A DNA stretch of 64,000 bases. It comes from Kineococcus gynurae (GTDB taxonomy: Bacteria > Actinomycetota > Actinomycetes > Actinomycetales > Kineococcaceae). The notes beneath the pieces were generated by a model. It made no database searches. It was given only the letters and a program-made list of their open reading frames with translations, and had not been told where the DNA came from. Below are positions 1-9,097 of this stretch, one piece after another. The stretch is from the NCBI RefSeq assembly GCF_050871315.1, contig NZ_JBJLRE010000008.1; one strand, written 5' to 3'. Position 1 is the first letter of the stretch. The number at the start of each line of letters is the position of its first letter. The position numbers and the translations under genes were made by a program.

Positions 1-1
1 G

Positions 2-34
2 GGCGGGTGGCACCCGCACAGGGTGCCACCCGCC
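2..34. terminator. Strong hairpin downstream of rtcB
   Basis: A perfect 14-bp inverted repeat (2-15 paired with 21-34) with a 5-nt loop lies 60 bp beyond the rtcB stop codon. There is no clear T-run, which is usual for terminators in very high-GC actinobacteria. The neighbour to the left is outside the window, so it may serve both directions. Confidence 0.6.
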
Positions 35-95
35 ACCGACGTCCCTCGCCCCGGTGAACCGGTTCGACCCGGCCGTCGAGGGGCCGGCCCCCGCG

Positions 96-1271
96 TCAGT
101 CGCCCTTGACGTTGACGATCTGACGCAGGGTGTGCCGGATCTCGACCAGGCCGGCGGCGTCGGCCATGACCTGGTCGATGTCCTTGTACGCGGCCGGGAT
201 CTCGTCGAGGAAGGCGTCGGTGTCGCGGTACTCGATCCCGCGCATCGCCTCCTGCAGCTCCGCCCGGGTGAACCGGCGACGCGCGGCCCGACGGCTGAAC
301 GCGCGGCCGGCCCCGTGCGGGGCCGAGTTCAGGCTCGCCGGGTCGCCCCGGCCGGTGACGACGTAGCTCGCCGTCCCCATCGATCCGGGGATCAGACCCG
401 GGCGACCCCGGTCGGCCTGGATGGCCCCCTTGCGCGACAACCAGACCTGCTCCCCGAAGTGCTCCTCGCGGTTGGTCCAGTTGTGGTGGCACTGGACGCG
501 CTCGAGCTCCTGCACCGCGACCCCGGACCACTCCTGCAGCTGGGCGACGACCCGGTCCATCATCTCCTCCCGGTTCAGCAGGGCGTAGTGCTGGGCCCAG
601 CGCAGATCGGCGATGTACTCGTCGAACTCCTGCGTCCCCTCGGTCAGGTGGGCCAGGTCCTTGTCGGGCAGCGAGATCCCGGCGGCCTCCACCTCACGAC
701 GGGCCACCGTGATGTGGTGCTGGGCCAACCGGTTCCCCGCCCCGCGCGAACCGGAGTGCAGGAACAGCCACACCGCTCCCGTCTCGTCCTGGGTGACCTC
801 GATGAAGTGGTTCCCCGAACCCAGGGTTCCCAGCTGCACCCGCCAGCGGGGGGCCTGCGCCTCACGGAAGTCCGCGCGCTCCGGGGTGAGTTCCTGCAGT
901 TCGGCGACGCGGGGCGCCGCGGTCGCGGAGATCTCCTGGTTGGCGGCTCCGGCCGACAGCGGGACGGCGTCCTCGATCCGGATCCGCAGCTCCGCCAACG
1001 ACTTCCCGACCGCGTCGAGGTCGTCCCGGTGGAACTGCGTCCGCACCGCGATCATCCCGCAGCCGATGTCGACGCCCACGGCGGCGGGGATGATGGCCCC
1101 CACCGTGGGGATGACGGAACCGACCGTCGCTCCCTTGCCCAGGTGCGCGTCGGGCATGAGGGCGACGTAGGGACGGACGAAGTCGAGGGAGGCGGTGGCC
1201 CGGGCCTGGGCCAGGGTCTGGTCGTCCAGGACCGAGGCCCAGTTCAGCAGGGTGTCGGTGATGTGGTGCAC
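96..1271 (-). CDS. rtcB: RNA-splicing ligase RtcB
   Basis: RtcB joins RNA 2',3'-cyclic phosphate or 3'-phosphate ends to 5'-OH ends, using GTP and Mn2+. The 391-aa product is close to the usual bacterial size and keeps the metal and nucleophile residues: Asp68 and Cys71 in GVDIGCGM, His155 in GSGNHF, His172 in LHSGSRG, His262/263 in CHHNW, and the guanylylated His319 in SAPHGAGR. The start is a GTG. A GGAG lies about 10 nt upstream but is part of a small GGAG/CTCC self-complementary element, so the ribosome site may be partly hidden. No archease or RtcA gene is nearby. The gene is monocistronic with an unusually long leader (see 1354-1460). The family call is certain; the cellular RNA target cannot be read from the sequence. 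Confidence 0.97.
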   Translation of the reverse strand: MHHITDTLLNWASVLDDQTLAQARATASLDFVRPYVALMPDAHLGKGATVGSVIPTVGAIIPAAVGVDIGCGMIAVRTQFHRDDLDAVGKSLAELRIRIEDAVPLSAGAANQEISATAAPRVAELQELTPERADFREAQAPRWRVQLGTLGSGNHFIEVTQDETGAVWLFLHSGSRGAGNRLAQHHITVARREVEAAGISLPDKDLAHLTEGTQEFDEYIADLRWAQHYALLNREEMMDRVVAQLQEWSGVAVQELERVQCHHNWTNREEHFGEQVWLSRKGAIQADRGRPGLIPGSMGTASYVVTGRGDPASLNSAPHGAGRAFSRRAARRRFTRAELQEAMRGIEYRDTDAFLDEIPAAYKDIDQVMADAAGLVEIRHTLRQIVNVKGD

Positions 1272-1353
1272 GGAGGAGATTCTCCGGAACCGCCCCGCCG
1301 GTTCCCACCGGTTTTCCGAGCCGTCCCCCGTCGAGCGGGTCGGCCGGGAACCA

Positions 1354-1399
1354 GGACGCGGCCGCCGGCACCCCGCGAGGGGTGACGACGGCCGCGTCC
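1354..1399 (-). promoter_or_regulatory. Composite hairpin in the rtcB leader
   Basis: Outer arms of 11 bp (1354-1364 and 1389-1399) pair perfectly. Inside them a second 6-bp stem, CACCCC/GGGGTG (1369-1374 and 1379-1384), closes a 4-nt loop. The outer and inner stems are separated by 4-nt internal bulges on each side. There is no T-run. It lies between a mini-ORF and rtcB, so it could be an attenuator-like or protein-binding leader structure. The structure is visible; the function is inferred. Confidence 0.45.
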
Positions 1400-1439
1400 G
1401 CTCATCAAGGGTTCAAGGGTTGACGCTCGGTACGGATCC

Positions 1440-1460
1440 TCAGGACTTCTTCGCGCGCAT
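1440..1460 (-). other. Possible six-codon leader peptide (MRAKKS)
   Basis: On the minus strand an ATG at 1460 is preceded at normal spacing by GAGGGGAGAG, a good ribosome-binding sequence, and opens a six-codon frame ending in TGA. It sits 169 nt upstream of rtcB and just before the composite hairpin. The strong ribosome site on such a short frame suggests a leader peptide, but chance cannot be excluded. Confidence 0.25.
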
Positions 1461-1700
1461 GTTCTCTCCCCTCACGGAGCTGCCTCCTCGGCCGCGTCAC
1501 GACCAATGCCCAGAGTAGTCGCCCGACTCCGCAGTGCACCCACGATGCATGTCGTGGCGTCACCCCCCTTTGGAGGCACACCGCTGGAGAGGCATCGCGG
1601 CGCGACACACCCCCGATCGTCCGCCGAAATGACAGTGAGTAAGTGATCCATTGCTGTAAGTAATAGGTGTCACGGTCACGCCGGAGGGAACGAGGTCCAG

Positions 1701-2855
1701 GTGGGAAGCAGGATCGCGTCGCGATCGGCGGGAGGCCTCGCTCCGTCCGGCCGTCGAAGGTCCCCGGACCGGGGTCGTCCGCGAGGACCCGTGCGGCGGC
1801 TGCGTCCCGACGTCTGGCAGCTGCTGATGGCCGCGGTCGCCGTCCTGACCATCGGGATCGTGACCATCGTCCTCACCGGTCCGCGCGCCCCCGCGGAGCC
1901 ACCGGCCTCGGCCGTCGCCGACGTCTTCGCCACCGACATCGCCAACGCCCCGCGCGACCGCGAGCTCGCGACCGACCCCGACCGGATGACCCTCGCCCAG
2001 CAGCTGGACGCCGACACGGCGACGCTGCTCGCCAGCCGGGTCGTCACCGCGGTCACGATCACCCGGGACGGGATCGTCCTCGTCGACGCCGAGCGAGCGG
2101 TCGCCCGGGGCGCCCGCAGCGAGGCGCTCGACGCCGTCGTCGTGAGCCGCCGCGTCGGGGACAGCCAGGACGGGGTCTACCGGATCGAGGTCCACGTCGC
2201 CGAGCCCGTCGAGGTCTCCGCCCTGCGCTGGCGCAGCACCGTCCTGCAGCTGCTCGTCGTGGCCCTCGGGGTGCTGGCGGCCGGCGGGTTGTGGGTCAGC
2301 CGGCGCCGGCACCAGGAGACGGAGCAGATGACCCTGGTCGACCCGCTCACCGGGGTCGGGAACCGTCGCCTGCTGGAACGACTCACCCACCGCGTCCTGC
2401 GGCACCCGGAGGACCTGCGGCTGCACGCGCTCCTGCTGCTCGACATCGACCACTTCAAGACGCTCAACGACACCCTCGGGCACGCCCACGGCGACCTCGC
2501 CCTGCGTCGGCTGGCCGAGGCGCTGCTGGACGCCGTCCGTCCGGGCGACCACGTGATCCGGCTCGGCGGCGACGAGTTCGCCGTACTGCTGGAGGACGTA
2601 CCACCGCCGCCCGGGTCCGACGCGTTGGCCGCGCAGGTGCTGCAACGGGTCCGGGACTCCGTGCCCGACCTCGGCATCAGCGGCGGCAGCGCCGTCTGGC
2701 CGGTCGACGCGCCGGACCTCGCGGGACTCACCGAGCTGGCGGACCGGGCGATGTACGCCGACAAGCAGGCCCGCCGACGGGTCGATGCGATCACCGCCGC
2801 CCCTTCGGGCGCACCCCGGGTCCCGCTCGTCCGGCTCGCTCAACCCTGCGAGTAG
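1701..2855 (+). CDS. Membrane-anchored diguanylate cyclase (GGDEF)
   Basis: Makes the second messenger c-di-GMP from two GTP. The 384-aa protein has a basic N-terminus, a first membrane helix at about 39-60, an extracytoplasmic sensor region of about 120 residues with no recognisable family, a second helix at about 180-200, and a cytoplasmic GGDEF domain from about 210. The active-site motif is intact (LGGDEF, 289-293), and an RPGD at 280-283 stands five residues before it, which matches the RxxD inhibitory I-site, so product feedback is likely. The GTG start follows GGAGGG at 1683-1688 and GAGG at 1692-1695. Its 3' end overlaps comEC tail-to-tail by 16 bp. The signal sensed is unknown. Confidence 0.92.
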   Translation: MGSRIASRSAGGLAPSGRRRSPDRGRPRGPVRRLRPDVWQLLMAAVAVLTIGIVTIVLTGPRAPAEPPASAVADVFATDIANAPRDRELATDPDRMTLAQQLDADTATLLASRVVTAVTITRDGIVLVDAERAVARGARSEALDAVVVSRRVGDSQDGVYRIEVHVAEPVEVSALRWRSTVLQLLVVALGVLAAGGLWVSRRRHQETEQMTLVDPLTGVGNRRLLERLTHRVLRHPEDLRLHALLLLDIDHFKTLNDTLGHAHGDLALRRLAEALLDAVRPGDHVIRLGGDEFAVLLEDVPPPPGSDALAAQVLQRVRDSVPDLGISGGSAVWPVDAPDLAGLTELADRAMYADKQARRRVDAITAAPSGAPRVPLVRLAQPCE

Positions 2856-5290
2856 CGCTCCCGTCGGGCCGCGTCCCGCGGGTCGGGACCGCGCCGGAGC
2901 AGCCGCAACCGTTCGGACGTGCCCGCGACCGCCACGTCACCGTCGCGGTCGGTGCGCAGGACGCGCACGCCGAGGCGCTCCAGCAGGGCCGTGGTCTCCG
3001 GGGCGGGGTGCCCGTAGTCGTTCACCGCGCCCACCTCGACGACCGCCACCCGGGCCGCCGCGGCGGCGTAGAGCGCCGGGAGCTGACGGGCCGACCCGTG
3101 GTGGGCGACCTTGACCACGTCCACCGGGCCGTCCACCGGGCCGTCCACCGCCGGCCCGCCGGAGGAGCCCCGCAGTCCCGCCAGCACGCGCCGCTGGCCC
3201 CCCGGCTCGAGGTCGCCGAGCAGCAGGACGCGCACCCCGGAGACCTCGGCCAGCAACGTCACGCTGGAGTCGTTGACCTCCGAGGAGTCCAGGTCCCGCG
3301 CCCGGGACACCGACGCGGGCGGGGCCAGCACGCGCCAGGAGACCGACCCGGCCGAACCCGTCAACCCCTCCCGGGCCACCGACAAGGGCAGCCCGAGGTC
3401 GCGGGCCTCCTCGTCCACCTGCCGCAGCGCGGGCCCCGCCGGCCGCAGGGGCGAGGTCCACACCGCCCCGACCGTCCGGCCCCGGACGGCACCGGCCAGG
3501 CCGTCGACGTGGTCGGCGTGCAGGTGCGTGAGGACCACGGCGTCCAGCCGGTCCACCCCCAGGCGGTCCAGGCAGCCGTCGACGAGCACGTCGTCCGGCC
3601 CCGCGTCGACCAGCACCGCCGAGGTCGGCCCCGAGCGCAGGACGACCGCGTCGCCCTGCCCGACGTCGCACCCGACCAGGACCCAGTCGGCCACCGGCCA
3701 GGGACCGCTCGGACCGGGCGGGGAGCACCGCACCAGCGACGCGGCCACGAGCAGCGTCACGAGCCCGGCCCCGACCCATCGACGGCATCCGCGGGCGCGC
3801 ACCAGCAGCACGAGCGCGGCCAGGGTCAGGACGGTCAGCACCGCCACCACGACCACGCCCCACCACCCCGCCGGGACCGCCACGCTCGTGGGCGCGTCCG
3901 CCCCCGTCCGCGCCACGAACGCGATCCACTGCGCGCAGACGCCGGGCACCCGGACGAGGACGGCCGCGGCCCCCGGCGCGACCAGGGCCAGCACGGTGAC
4001 CGCGAGCCCCAGGACCGTGGCCGGGGCCACCGCCACGGTGACGGCGACGTTCGCCGGGACCGCGAGCAGGTTCACCATCGGGGACAGCAGCACGACGACC
4101 GGTCCGCAGGCGGCCTGGGCGGCGACCGGGACCGCCACCACGAAGGCCGCCCAGCGCGGCCAGCCGTGGCGGACCAGCAGCTCGGCGCCCGGCCGGGCCA
4201 GGAGCAGCAGGGAGGCGGTGGCCAGCACCGACAGGACGAAGCCGAACTCCCGGGCCAACCCCGGCTGGACGACGAGCAGGACCAGCACCGCGGCGGCGAG
4301 CACGGGCACCCCTCGCGTGGGTCGCCCCGCGAACACGCCGATCAGCCCGATGCTGCCCATCACGGCGGCCCGCAGCACGCTCGGTTCGGGACGGACCAGC
4401 ACGACGAAACCCGCCAGGCCCACCCCGGCCAGGACCAACCGCGCCCGGCGTCCCAGACCGAGGAACCCACCCACCAGCACGAGGGCCCCGACGACGAGGG
4501 ACGTGTTGGAGCCCGAGACCGCCGTGAGGTGCGACAACCCCACGGCGGTCATCGCCTCGTCCAGGTCCGGCGGCAGGCCCGACGTGTCCCCCACCACCAA
4601 CCCCGGGAGCAGTCCGCGGGCGTCGGCGGGCAGTCCCGCGCACGCCGTCCGCAGCGCGGCCCGCCACGTCTGCGCCTGCCGCCCCACCCACCCGGTCGGT
4701 TCGAGGACCACGGGCGCACCCCGGGCCAGCAGCAGGGGCTCGTCCCCGTCGTCACCGGCCAGCAGCCGTCCCGGGACGGCGACCTCGGTTCCCGGCGGCA
4801 CGACAGGATCGGTCGTCCAGGCCTCGGCGTCGGCCAGCACGAGGACCCGGGTGGCCGCGCTGACGCTCCGCCCCCGCGACTCGGCGTGCGTGACCAGCAG
4901 CTCCACGGCGACCCGGGGGGCACCGCCCGGACCCGACCGGACCGGGCGCGGATCGGAACGCACCTCGCCCTGAACCTGGACGGTCGACCCGGCCTCGGCC
5001 CAGTCCAGCAGAGAACCACTGCGCTGCAGCAGGCTCGCGGCCAGGCAGGAGACGAGGACCAGGATGACCAGCACGCCCGGCAGCAGCCGGGTCGCTCCCC
5101 GCCGACGCCGCCGCCCGTGCCACCCGAGGGCGAGGACGCCCAAACTCACGACGCCGAGGACGGCGGCCAGGAGCGACGGCGCCCGCCCGTGCGCCCAGGC
5201 CGCGCAGGCCCATCCGGCCACCGCCGCGGTGACGAGCCGGAGATCGGTGGGAACCGGCGCACGCCCCGGTTCGAGAGCGGTGGCGCTCAC
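2840..5290 (-). CDS. comEC: ComEC/Rec2-type DNA uptake channel
   Basis: Inner-membrane channel for single-stranded DNA during natural transformation. The 816-aa protein has the family architecture: N-terminal hydrophobic helices and an OB-like soluble section (to about 200), the Competence transmembrane domain (about 210-510), and a C-terminal metallo-beta-lactamase domain with THLHADH near residue 588 and AHHGS near 727, the expected metal ligands. A short 12-bp repeat at about 3120-3150 encodes GPVD repeats in the latter domain. The GTG start overlaps the comEA stop by 4 bp (GTGA), indicating translational coupling. No type IV pilus genes are in the window, so active competence is not shown. 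Confidence 0.95.
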   Translation of the reverse strand: MSATALEPGRAPVPTDLRLVTAAVAGWACAAWAHGRAPSLLAAVLGVVSLGVLALGWHGRRRRRGATRLLPGVLVILVLVSCLAASLLQRSGSLLDWAEAGSTVQVQGEVRSDPRPVRSGPGGAPRVAVELLVTHAESRGRSVSAATRVLVLADAEAWTTDPVVPPGTEVAVPGRLLAGDDGDEPLLLARGAPVVLEPTGWVGRQAQTWRAALRTACAGLPADARGLLPGLVVGDTSGLPPDLDEAMTAVGLSHLTAVSGSNTSLVVGALVLVGGFLGLGRRARLVLAGVGLAGFVVLVRPEPSVLRAAVMGSIGLIGVFAGRPTRGVPVLAAAVLVLLVVQPGLAREFGFVLSVLATASLLLLARPGAELLVRHGWPRWAAFVVAVPVAAQAACGPVVVLLSPMVNLLAVPANVAVTVAVAPATVLGLAVTVLALVAPGAAAVLVRVPGVCAQWIAFVARTGADAPTSVAVPAGWWGVVVVAVLTVLTLAALVLLVRARGCRRWVGAGLVTLLVAASLVRCSPPGPSGPWPVADWVLVGCDVGQGDAVVLRSGPTSAVLVDAGPDDVLVDGCLDRLGVDRLDAVVLTHLHADHVDGLAGAVRGRTVGAVWTSPLRPAGPALRQVDEEARDLGLPLSVAREGLTGSAGSVSWRVLAPPASVSRARDLDSSEVNDSSVTLLAEVSGVRVLLLGDLEPGGQRRVLAGLRGSSGGPAVDGPVDGPVDVVKVAHHGSARQLPALYAAAAARVAVVEVGAVNDYGHPAPETTALLERLGVRVLRTDRDGDVAVAGTSERLRLLRRGPDPRDAARRERYSQG

Positions 5291-6189
5291 ACGCGGACCA
5301 GCCCGCGGACCCGGTCCAGGACGGTCGGGCCGATCCCCCGCACCTCACCCAGGTCGTCGACGGAGGAGAACCGGCCGTTCTCCGAACGCCACTGCACGAT
5401 GCGCTCGGCCAGCACCTCCCCGATGCCGGGCAGGGCGTCGAGGTCGGCCGCGCTCGCCGCGTTCAGGTCGAGAGCGGCCCCCTCCGCCGGGCCTCCGGCC
5501 GCCGCCGGTGCCCCGCTCGTCGACGGCGGGACGACCGGGTCGACCGGCTCCCCCGGGGCGGGGACGAGGATCTGCTCCCCGTCCACCACCGGTCTGGCCA
5601 GGTTCACCCGCGTCAGGTCCGCGTCCGACGCGGGACCCCCCGCCGCGGTGACGGCGTCGACGACCCGCGCCCCGGCCGGCAACGAGACCACCCCGGGCCG
5701 GCCAACACGGCCCACCACGTGCACGAGCACCACCCCCGACGCACCCGAGGCCACCGGGTCGGCGCTCGGAGCTCCCGTGCCGGACCCGACGGGCTCCGCG
5801 CTCGTCGGCCCGTCGAGGTCCGGTGCGGGGGTCGACCGGGCGGGCACGAGCTCCCCCACCGACGCGGACGCGGCCGCCGACGGGTCCGGCCAGGCCCGCC
5901 ACGTCACGACCCCGATGAGCAGCGCGGCGACCACGACGAGCAGGACGGTCCCCCGCAGCGCTGCCGGCCCGACCCGCCACCGGATCTCGCGCACACCCGG
6001 CGGGAGCCGGTCCTCGACCCGCTGCCGCAGCTCGGCCAGGAAACCGGACGGCGGAACGGGGGCCGGCTCCTCGACCCGGGGCACCACCGGACGCGGTTCC
6101 TGGGTCGGTTCTCCCCGATCCTGGAGCTGGCGCAGCACCAGAGCCCGGGCGTCGCGGACGGTGCGCTGCTGCGGACGGTGTCGGCTCAC
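5287..6189 (-). CDS. comEA: ComEA-type DNA receptor
   Basis: Binds double-stranded DNA outside the membrane and delivers it to ComEC. In the 300-aa protein a cytoplasmic N-terminus is followed by one membrane helix (80-97), a Pro/Ser/Ala-rich linker, an SLBB domain (about 153-212) and a C-terminal pair of helix-hairpin-helix motifs (about 240-298; LPGIGEVLAERI and VRGIGPTVLDRV). This SLBB plus HhH order is normal for high-GC Gram-positive ComEA. The start is GTG. It is cotranscribed with comEC and lies 129 nt downstream of ligA on the same strand. Confidence 0.93.
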   Translation of the reverse strand: MSRHRPQQRTVRDARALVLRQLQDRGEPTQEPRPVVPRVEEPAPVPPSGFLAELRQRVEDRLPPGVREIRWRVGPAALRGTVLLVVVAALLIGVVTWRAWPDPSAAASASVGELVPARSTPAPDLDGPTSAEPVGSGTGAPSADPVASGASGVVLVHVVGRVGRPGVVSLPAGARVVDAVTAAGGPASDADLTRVNLARPVVDGEQILVPAPGEPVDPVVPPSTSGAPAAAGGPAEGAALDLNAASAADLDALPGIGEVLAERIVQWRSENGRFSSVDDLGEVRGIGPTVLDRVRGLVRV

Positions 6190-6318
6190 CCGGGCATCGT
6201 GGGTTCCCGCGTCAGCGGACCGCGGCTCCGGTTCTGCAGCTGTGGACGCGAGCCGGGGAACGCGTCCTCTGTGGACGACGAGCGCGGCATCGCACCCGGC
6301 GTCAGGGGGACGAGACGC

Positions 6319-8466
6319 TCAGCCGGCCTCGTCGTCGCCGTCGCCGTCGCCGTCGCTGTCGATCTCCGGAAGCGCCACGGCCGCGCTCCCGCCGTCGAGC
6401 AGCGCGCGGAACCCGTCCTCGTCGAGGATGCGGACCCCGAGCTGCTCGGCCTTGTCGGCCTTGCTGCCGGCCGCCTCGCCGACCACCACGAAGTCGGTCT
6501 TCTTCGACACCGAACCGGACGCCTTGCCGCCGCGGGAGAGGATCGCCTCCTTGGCCTCGTCGCGGGAGAAACCCTGCAGCGACCCGGTCACGACGACGGT
6601 CAGGCCCTCCAGGGTGCGGGGGGTGGTCTCGTCGCGCTCGTCCTCCATGCGGACCCCGGCCCGCCGCCACTTCTCGACGACGTCGCGATGCCAGTCTACG
6701 GCGAGCCACTCCACGACGGCCTCGGCGATGGTGGGACCGACCCCCTCGGTGCTGCTGAGGTCGGCGACGTCGGCGGACTCGATCGCCGCCATGCTGCCGA
6801 ACCGGGCGGCCAACGCCCGGGCGGCGGTGGGCCCCACGTGCCGGATCGACAGGCCGACCAGCACGCGCCACAGCGGCTGCGTCTTCGCCTTGTCGAGGTT
6901 GGCCAGCAACCGTCGCCCGTTGGCCGACAGCGACCCGCTCTTGTTCGTGAACAGGTCGACGGTGAGCAGGTCTTCCTCGGTCAGGGTGAAGAGGTCTCCC
7001 TCGTCGGTGACGGCCCCCGCCTGCAGCAGGGCGGTCGCCGCCTCGTACCCCAGCGCCTCGATGTCGAACGCACCGCGACCCGCGACGTGGAAGATGCGTT
7101 CGCGCAGCTGGGCCGGACAGGAGCGGGAGTTGGGGCAGCGGATGTCGACGTCGTCGGCCCGCTGGTGGGCGAGTTCGGTCCCGCACTCGGGGCAGTGCGT
7201 CGGGAACTCGAAGGCGCGTTCGTCCCCGGTGCGCAGGTCGGCGACCGGGCCCAGGACCTCGGGGATCACATCCCCCGCCTTGCGCACGACCACGGTGTCG
7301 CCGATGAGCACGCCCTTGCGGACCACCTCGTTGGCGTTGTGCAGCGTCGCCAGCCCGACCGTCGACCCGGCCACCAGCACCGGTTCGAGGAACGCGAACG
7401 GGGTCACCCGCCCCGTCCGACCCACGTTCACCCGGATGTCGAGGAGTTTCGTCGTCACCTCCTCCGGCGGGTACTTGTACGCGATCGCCCAGCGCGGCGC
7501 GCGCGAGGTCGCCCCGAGCCGGCGTTGCAGCGCCACCTGGTCGACCTTGACCACGACGCCGTCGATCTCGTGCTCGACGTCGTGCCGGTGCTCGCCGTAG
7601 TGGGCGACGTAGGCGGCGACCTCGGGCAGCGTGTCGAACGTGCGCACCCGCTCGGAGGTGGGCAGGCCCCAGGCCCGGAGTTTCTCGTAGGCCTCCGACT
7701 GCGTCTCGTTCTCCATGCCCCGACGGGCCCCGATCCCGTGCACGAGCATCCGCAGCGGGCGGGTGGCGGTGACCCGCGGGTCCTTCTGCCGCAACGATCC
7801 CGCGGCGGAGTTGCGCGGGTTCGCGAACGCCGCCTTCCCGGCCGCGACCAGCCCGGCGTTCAACTCCTCGAAGTCCGCGACCCGGAAGAACACCTCGCCG
7901 CGCACCTCGAGGAACTCCGGGACGTCGTCACCGGACAACCGGGTCGGGACGGTCTCCATGGTGCGCACGTTCAGGGTCACGTCCTCCCCCGTCCGCCCGT
8001 CCCCCCGGGTGGCGGCCCGGACGAGGCGGCCGTCCTCGTAGACGAGATCCACCGCCAGTCCGTCGATCTTGGGCTCGCAGAGGTAGCGCACCCCCTCCCC
8101 CACCTCGCGCTCGACCCGCGCCGCCCACGCCGACAGCTCGTCGGAGGAGAACGCGTTGTCCAGGCTGAGCATGCGCTCGGGGTGGTCGACCGCGGTGAAC
8201 TCGGTCGAGAACGTCCCCCCGACCGTCTGCGTCGGCGACTCCGGCGTCCGCAGCTCGGGGTGGGCCTCCTCCAGCTCCCGCAGCTCGCGTTCCAGGGCGT
8301 CGTACTCGCCGTCGGTCAACGGCGAGGAGTTCCGCACGTAGTAGGAGAAGCGGGCGGCCTCGATCTGTCCGGCCAGGTCGTCCCAGCGACGCCGCGCCTC
8401 GGGCGGGACCTCGGACTCGGGCGGGGCGGCGGGGGACGACTGCGGTGCCTGGCTCACGGGACTCAT
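6319..8466 (-). CDS. ligA: NAD+-dependent DNA ligase LigA
   Basis: Seals nicks in replication and repair. The 715-aa protein has the Ia domain, the adenylation domain with the AMP-accepting lysine in PKIDG (Lys133), an OB fold, a four-cysteine zinc finger (CPECG ... CPNSRSC), HhH repeats and a C-terminal BRCT domain. The ATG at 8466 is preferred over in-frame starts further upstream because the upstream translation is a shadow of GC bias and homologues begin close to here. The C-terminus is an Asp/Gly-rich acidic tail encoded by GTCGCC repeats at about 6332-6360. The MetE-like gene upstream also precedes ligA in mycobacteria. Confidence 0.97.
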   Translation of the reverse strand: MSPVSQAPQSSPAAPPESEVPPEARRRWDDLAGQIEAARFSYYVRNSSPLTDGEYDALERELRELEEAHPELRTPESPTQTVGGTFSTEFTAVDHPERMLSLDNAFSSDELSAWAARVEREVGEGVRYLCEPKIDGLAVDLVYEDGRLVRAATRGDGRTGEDVTLNVRTMETVPTRLSGDDVPEFLEVRGEVFFRVADFEELNAGLVAAGKAAFANPRNSAAGSLRQKDPRVTATRPLRMLVHGIGARRGMENETQSEAYEKLRAWGLPTSERVRTFDTLPEVAAYVAHYGEHRHDVEHEIDGVVVKVDQVALQRRLGATSRAPRWAIAYKYPPEEVTTKLLDIRVNVGRTGRVTPFAFLEPVLVAGSTVGLATLHNANEVVRKGVLIGDTVVVRKAGDVIPEVLGPVADLRTGDERAFEFPTHCPECGTELAHQRADDVDIRCPNSRSCPAQLRERIFHVAGRGAFDIEALGYEAATALLQAGAVTDEGDLFTLTEEDLLTVDLFTNKSGSLSANGRRLLANLDKAKTQPLWRVLVGLSIRHVGPTAARALAARFGSMAAIESADVADLSSTEGVGPTIAEAVVEWLAVDWHRDVVEKWRRAGVRMEDERDETTPRTLEGLTVVVTGSLQGFSRDEAKEAILSRGGKASGSVSKKTDFVVVGEAAGSKADKAEQLGVRILDEDGFRALLDGGSAAVALPEIDSDGDGDGDDEAG

Positions 8467-8515
8467 CTTGCCGCGAGCCTCCGACACGGGCCGTCCGAGG
8501 CGGGGGCGCCGGACC

Positions 8516-9097
8516 TCAGGCCCGGGCCACCGGGCGCCGCAGGACGACGAACTCCAGGTCCGGACGACGGGGCCGCCCGTAGCGCTCGTCGCCGTAGGGG
8601 AAGGGGCGGGTCTCACCCGTCTCGACGAAACCGACCCGTCGGTACCAGGCGAGCAGGTCCGCGCGCTGCCGCAAGGTGGTCATGACCAGGGCCGGCGACC
8701 CCCAGCGGCGCACGGCCTCCGCCTCGGCCTCGGCCAGCAGGCGGGACCCGATGCCCGCGCCCTGCAGGCCCGGGCGGACGGCGAAGGTCCCGAAGTAGGC
8801 CCCCGCCCCCGGTCCCTCGCGGCCCCCCAGCCCCGACCACCCGTTCAGGCGGACCTCGCAGCACCCCACCAGCTCTCCGTCGGCACCGTCGCCCAGCTCG
8901 GCGACCAGCAGGGAGGCCTCCGGGTCGGCCAGCACGGCGGCGATGCCCTCGCCGTCGGTGCGCTGGCCGTCGAGCAGGTCGGCCTCGGTCGTCCAGCCCG
9001 CCCGCGAACCCTCCCCGCGGTAGGCGGACTCCACCAGCGCCACCACGGCCGCCACGTCGTCCGGCACCGCCCGGCGCAGCCGTACGTCCGCGCTCAT
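8516..9097 (-). CDS. GNAT-family N-acetyltransferase
   Basis: Transfers an acetyl group from acetyl-CoA to an unknown amine. The 193-aa product carries the acetyl-CoA-binding motif (VRPGLQGAGIGSRLL, about 107-121) followed by the usual helix and an ITTL-like strand region ending in WYRRVGF. Its ATG overlaps the stop codon of the MetE-like gene by 4 bp (ATGA), which fixes the start and implies coupled translation. A longer in-frame extension reaching 9247 is rejected for that reason. The substrate cannot be predicted. Confidence 0.88.
   Translation of the reverse strand: MSADVRLRRAVPDDVAAVVALVESAYRGEGSRAGWTTEADLLDGQRTDGEGIAAVLADPEASLLVAELGDGADGELVGCCEVRLNGWSGLGGREGPGAGAYFGTFAVRPGLQGAGIGSRLLAEAEAEAVRRWGSPALVMTTLRQRADLLAWYRRVGFVETGETRPFPYGDERYGRPRRPDLEFVVLRRPVARA

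Larger units (their letters stand above)
1272..1700. other. 429-bp intergenic region between divergent rtcB and diguanylate cyclase
   Basis: No convincing protein gene lies here. On the minus strand it holds a candidate -10 (TACTCT, complement of 1512-1517), a six-codon mini-ORF (1460-1440) and a composite hairpin (1354-1399), all ahead of rtcB. The plus-strand side (about 1620-1680) is locally AT-richer, contains two GTAAGT direct repeats about 17 bp apart and TAATAG at 1661-1666, a possible -10 for the cyclase gene. The promoter assignments are weak. Confidence 0.5.

Noticed and set aside
6332..6360. GTCGCC repeats as a microsatellite with regulatory role
   Set aside because: In-frame with ligA and coding for an acidic DGDG tail; length changes would stay in frame.
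1667..7600. Open plus-strand frame of almost 2000 codons across comEC, comEA and ligA
   Set aside because: It is antisense to three well-supported genes and its translation is Arg/Pro/Gly/His-rich with no domains: a shadow of strong GC3 bias.
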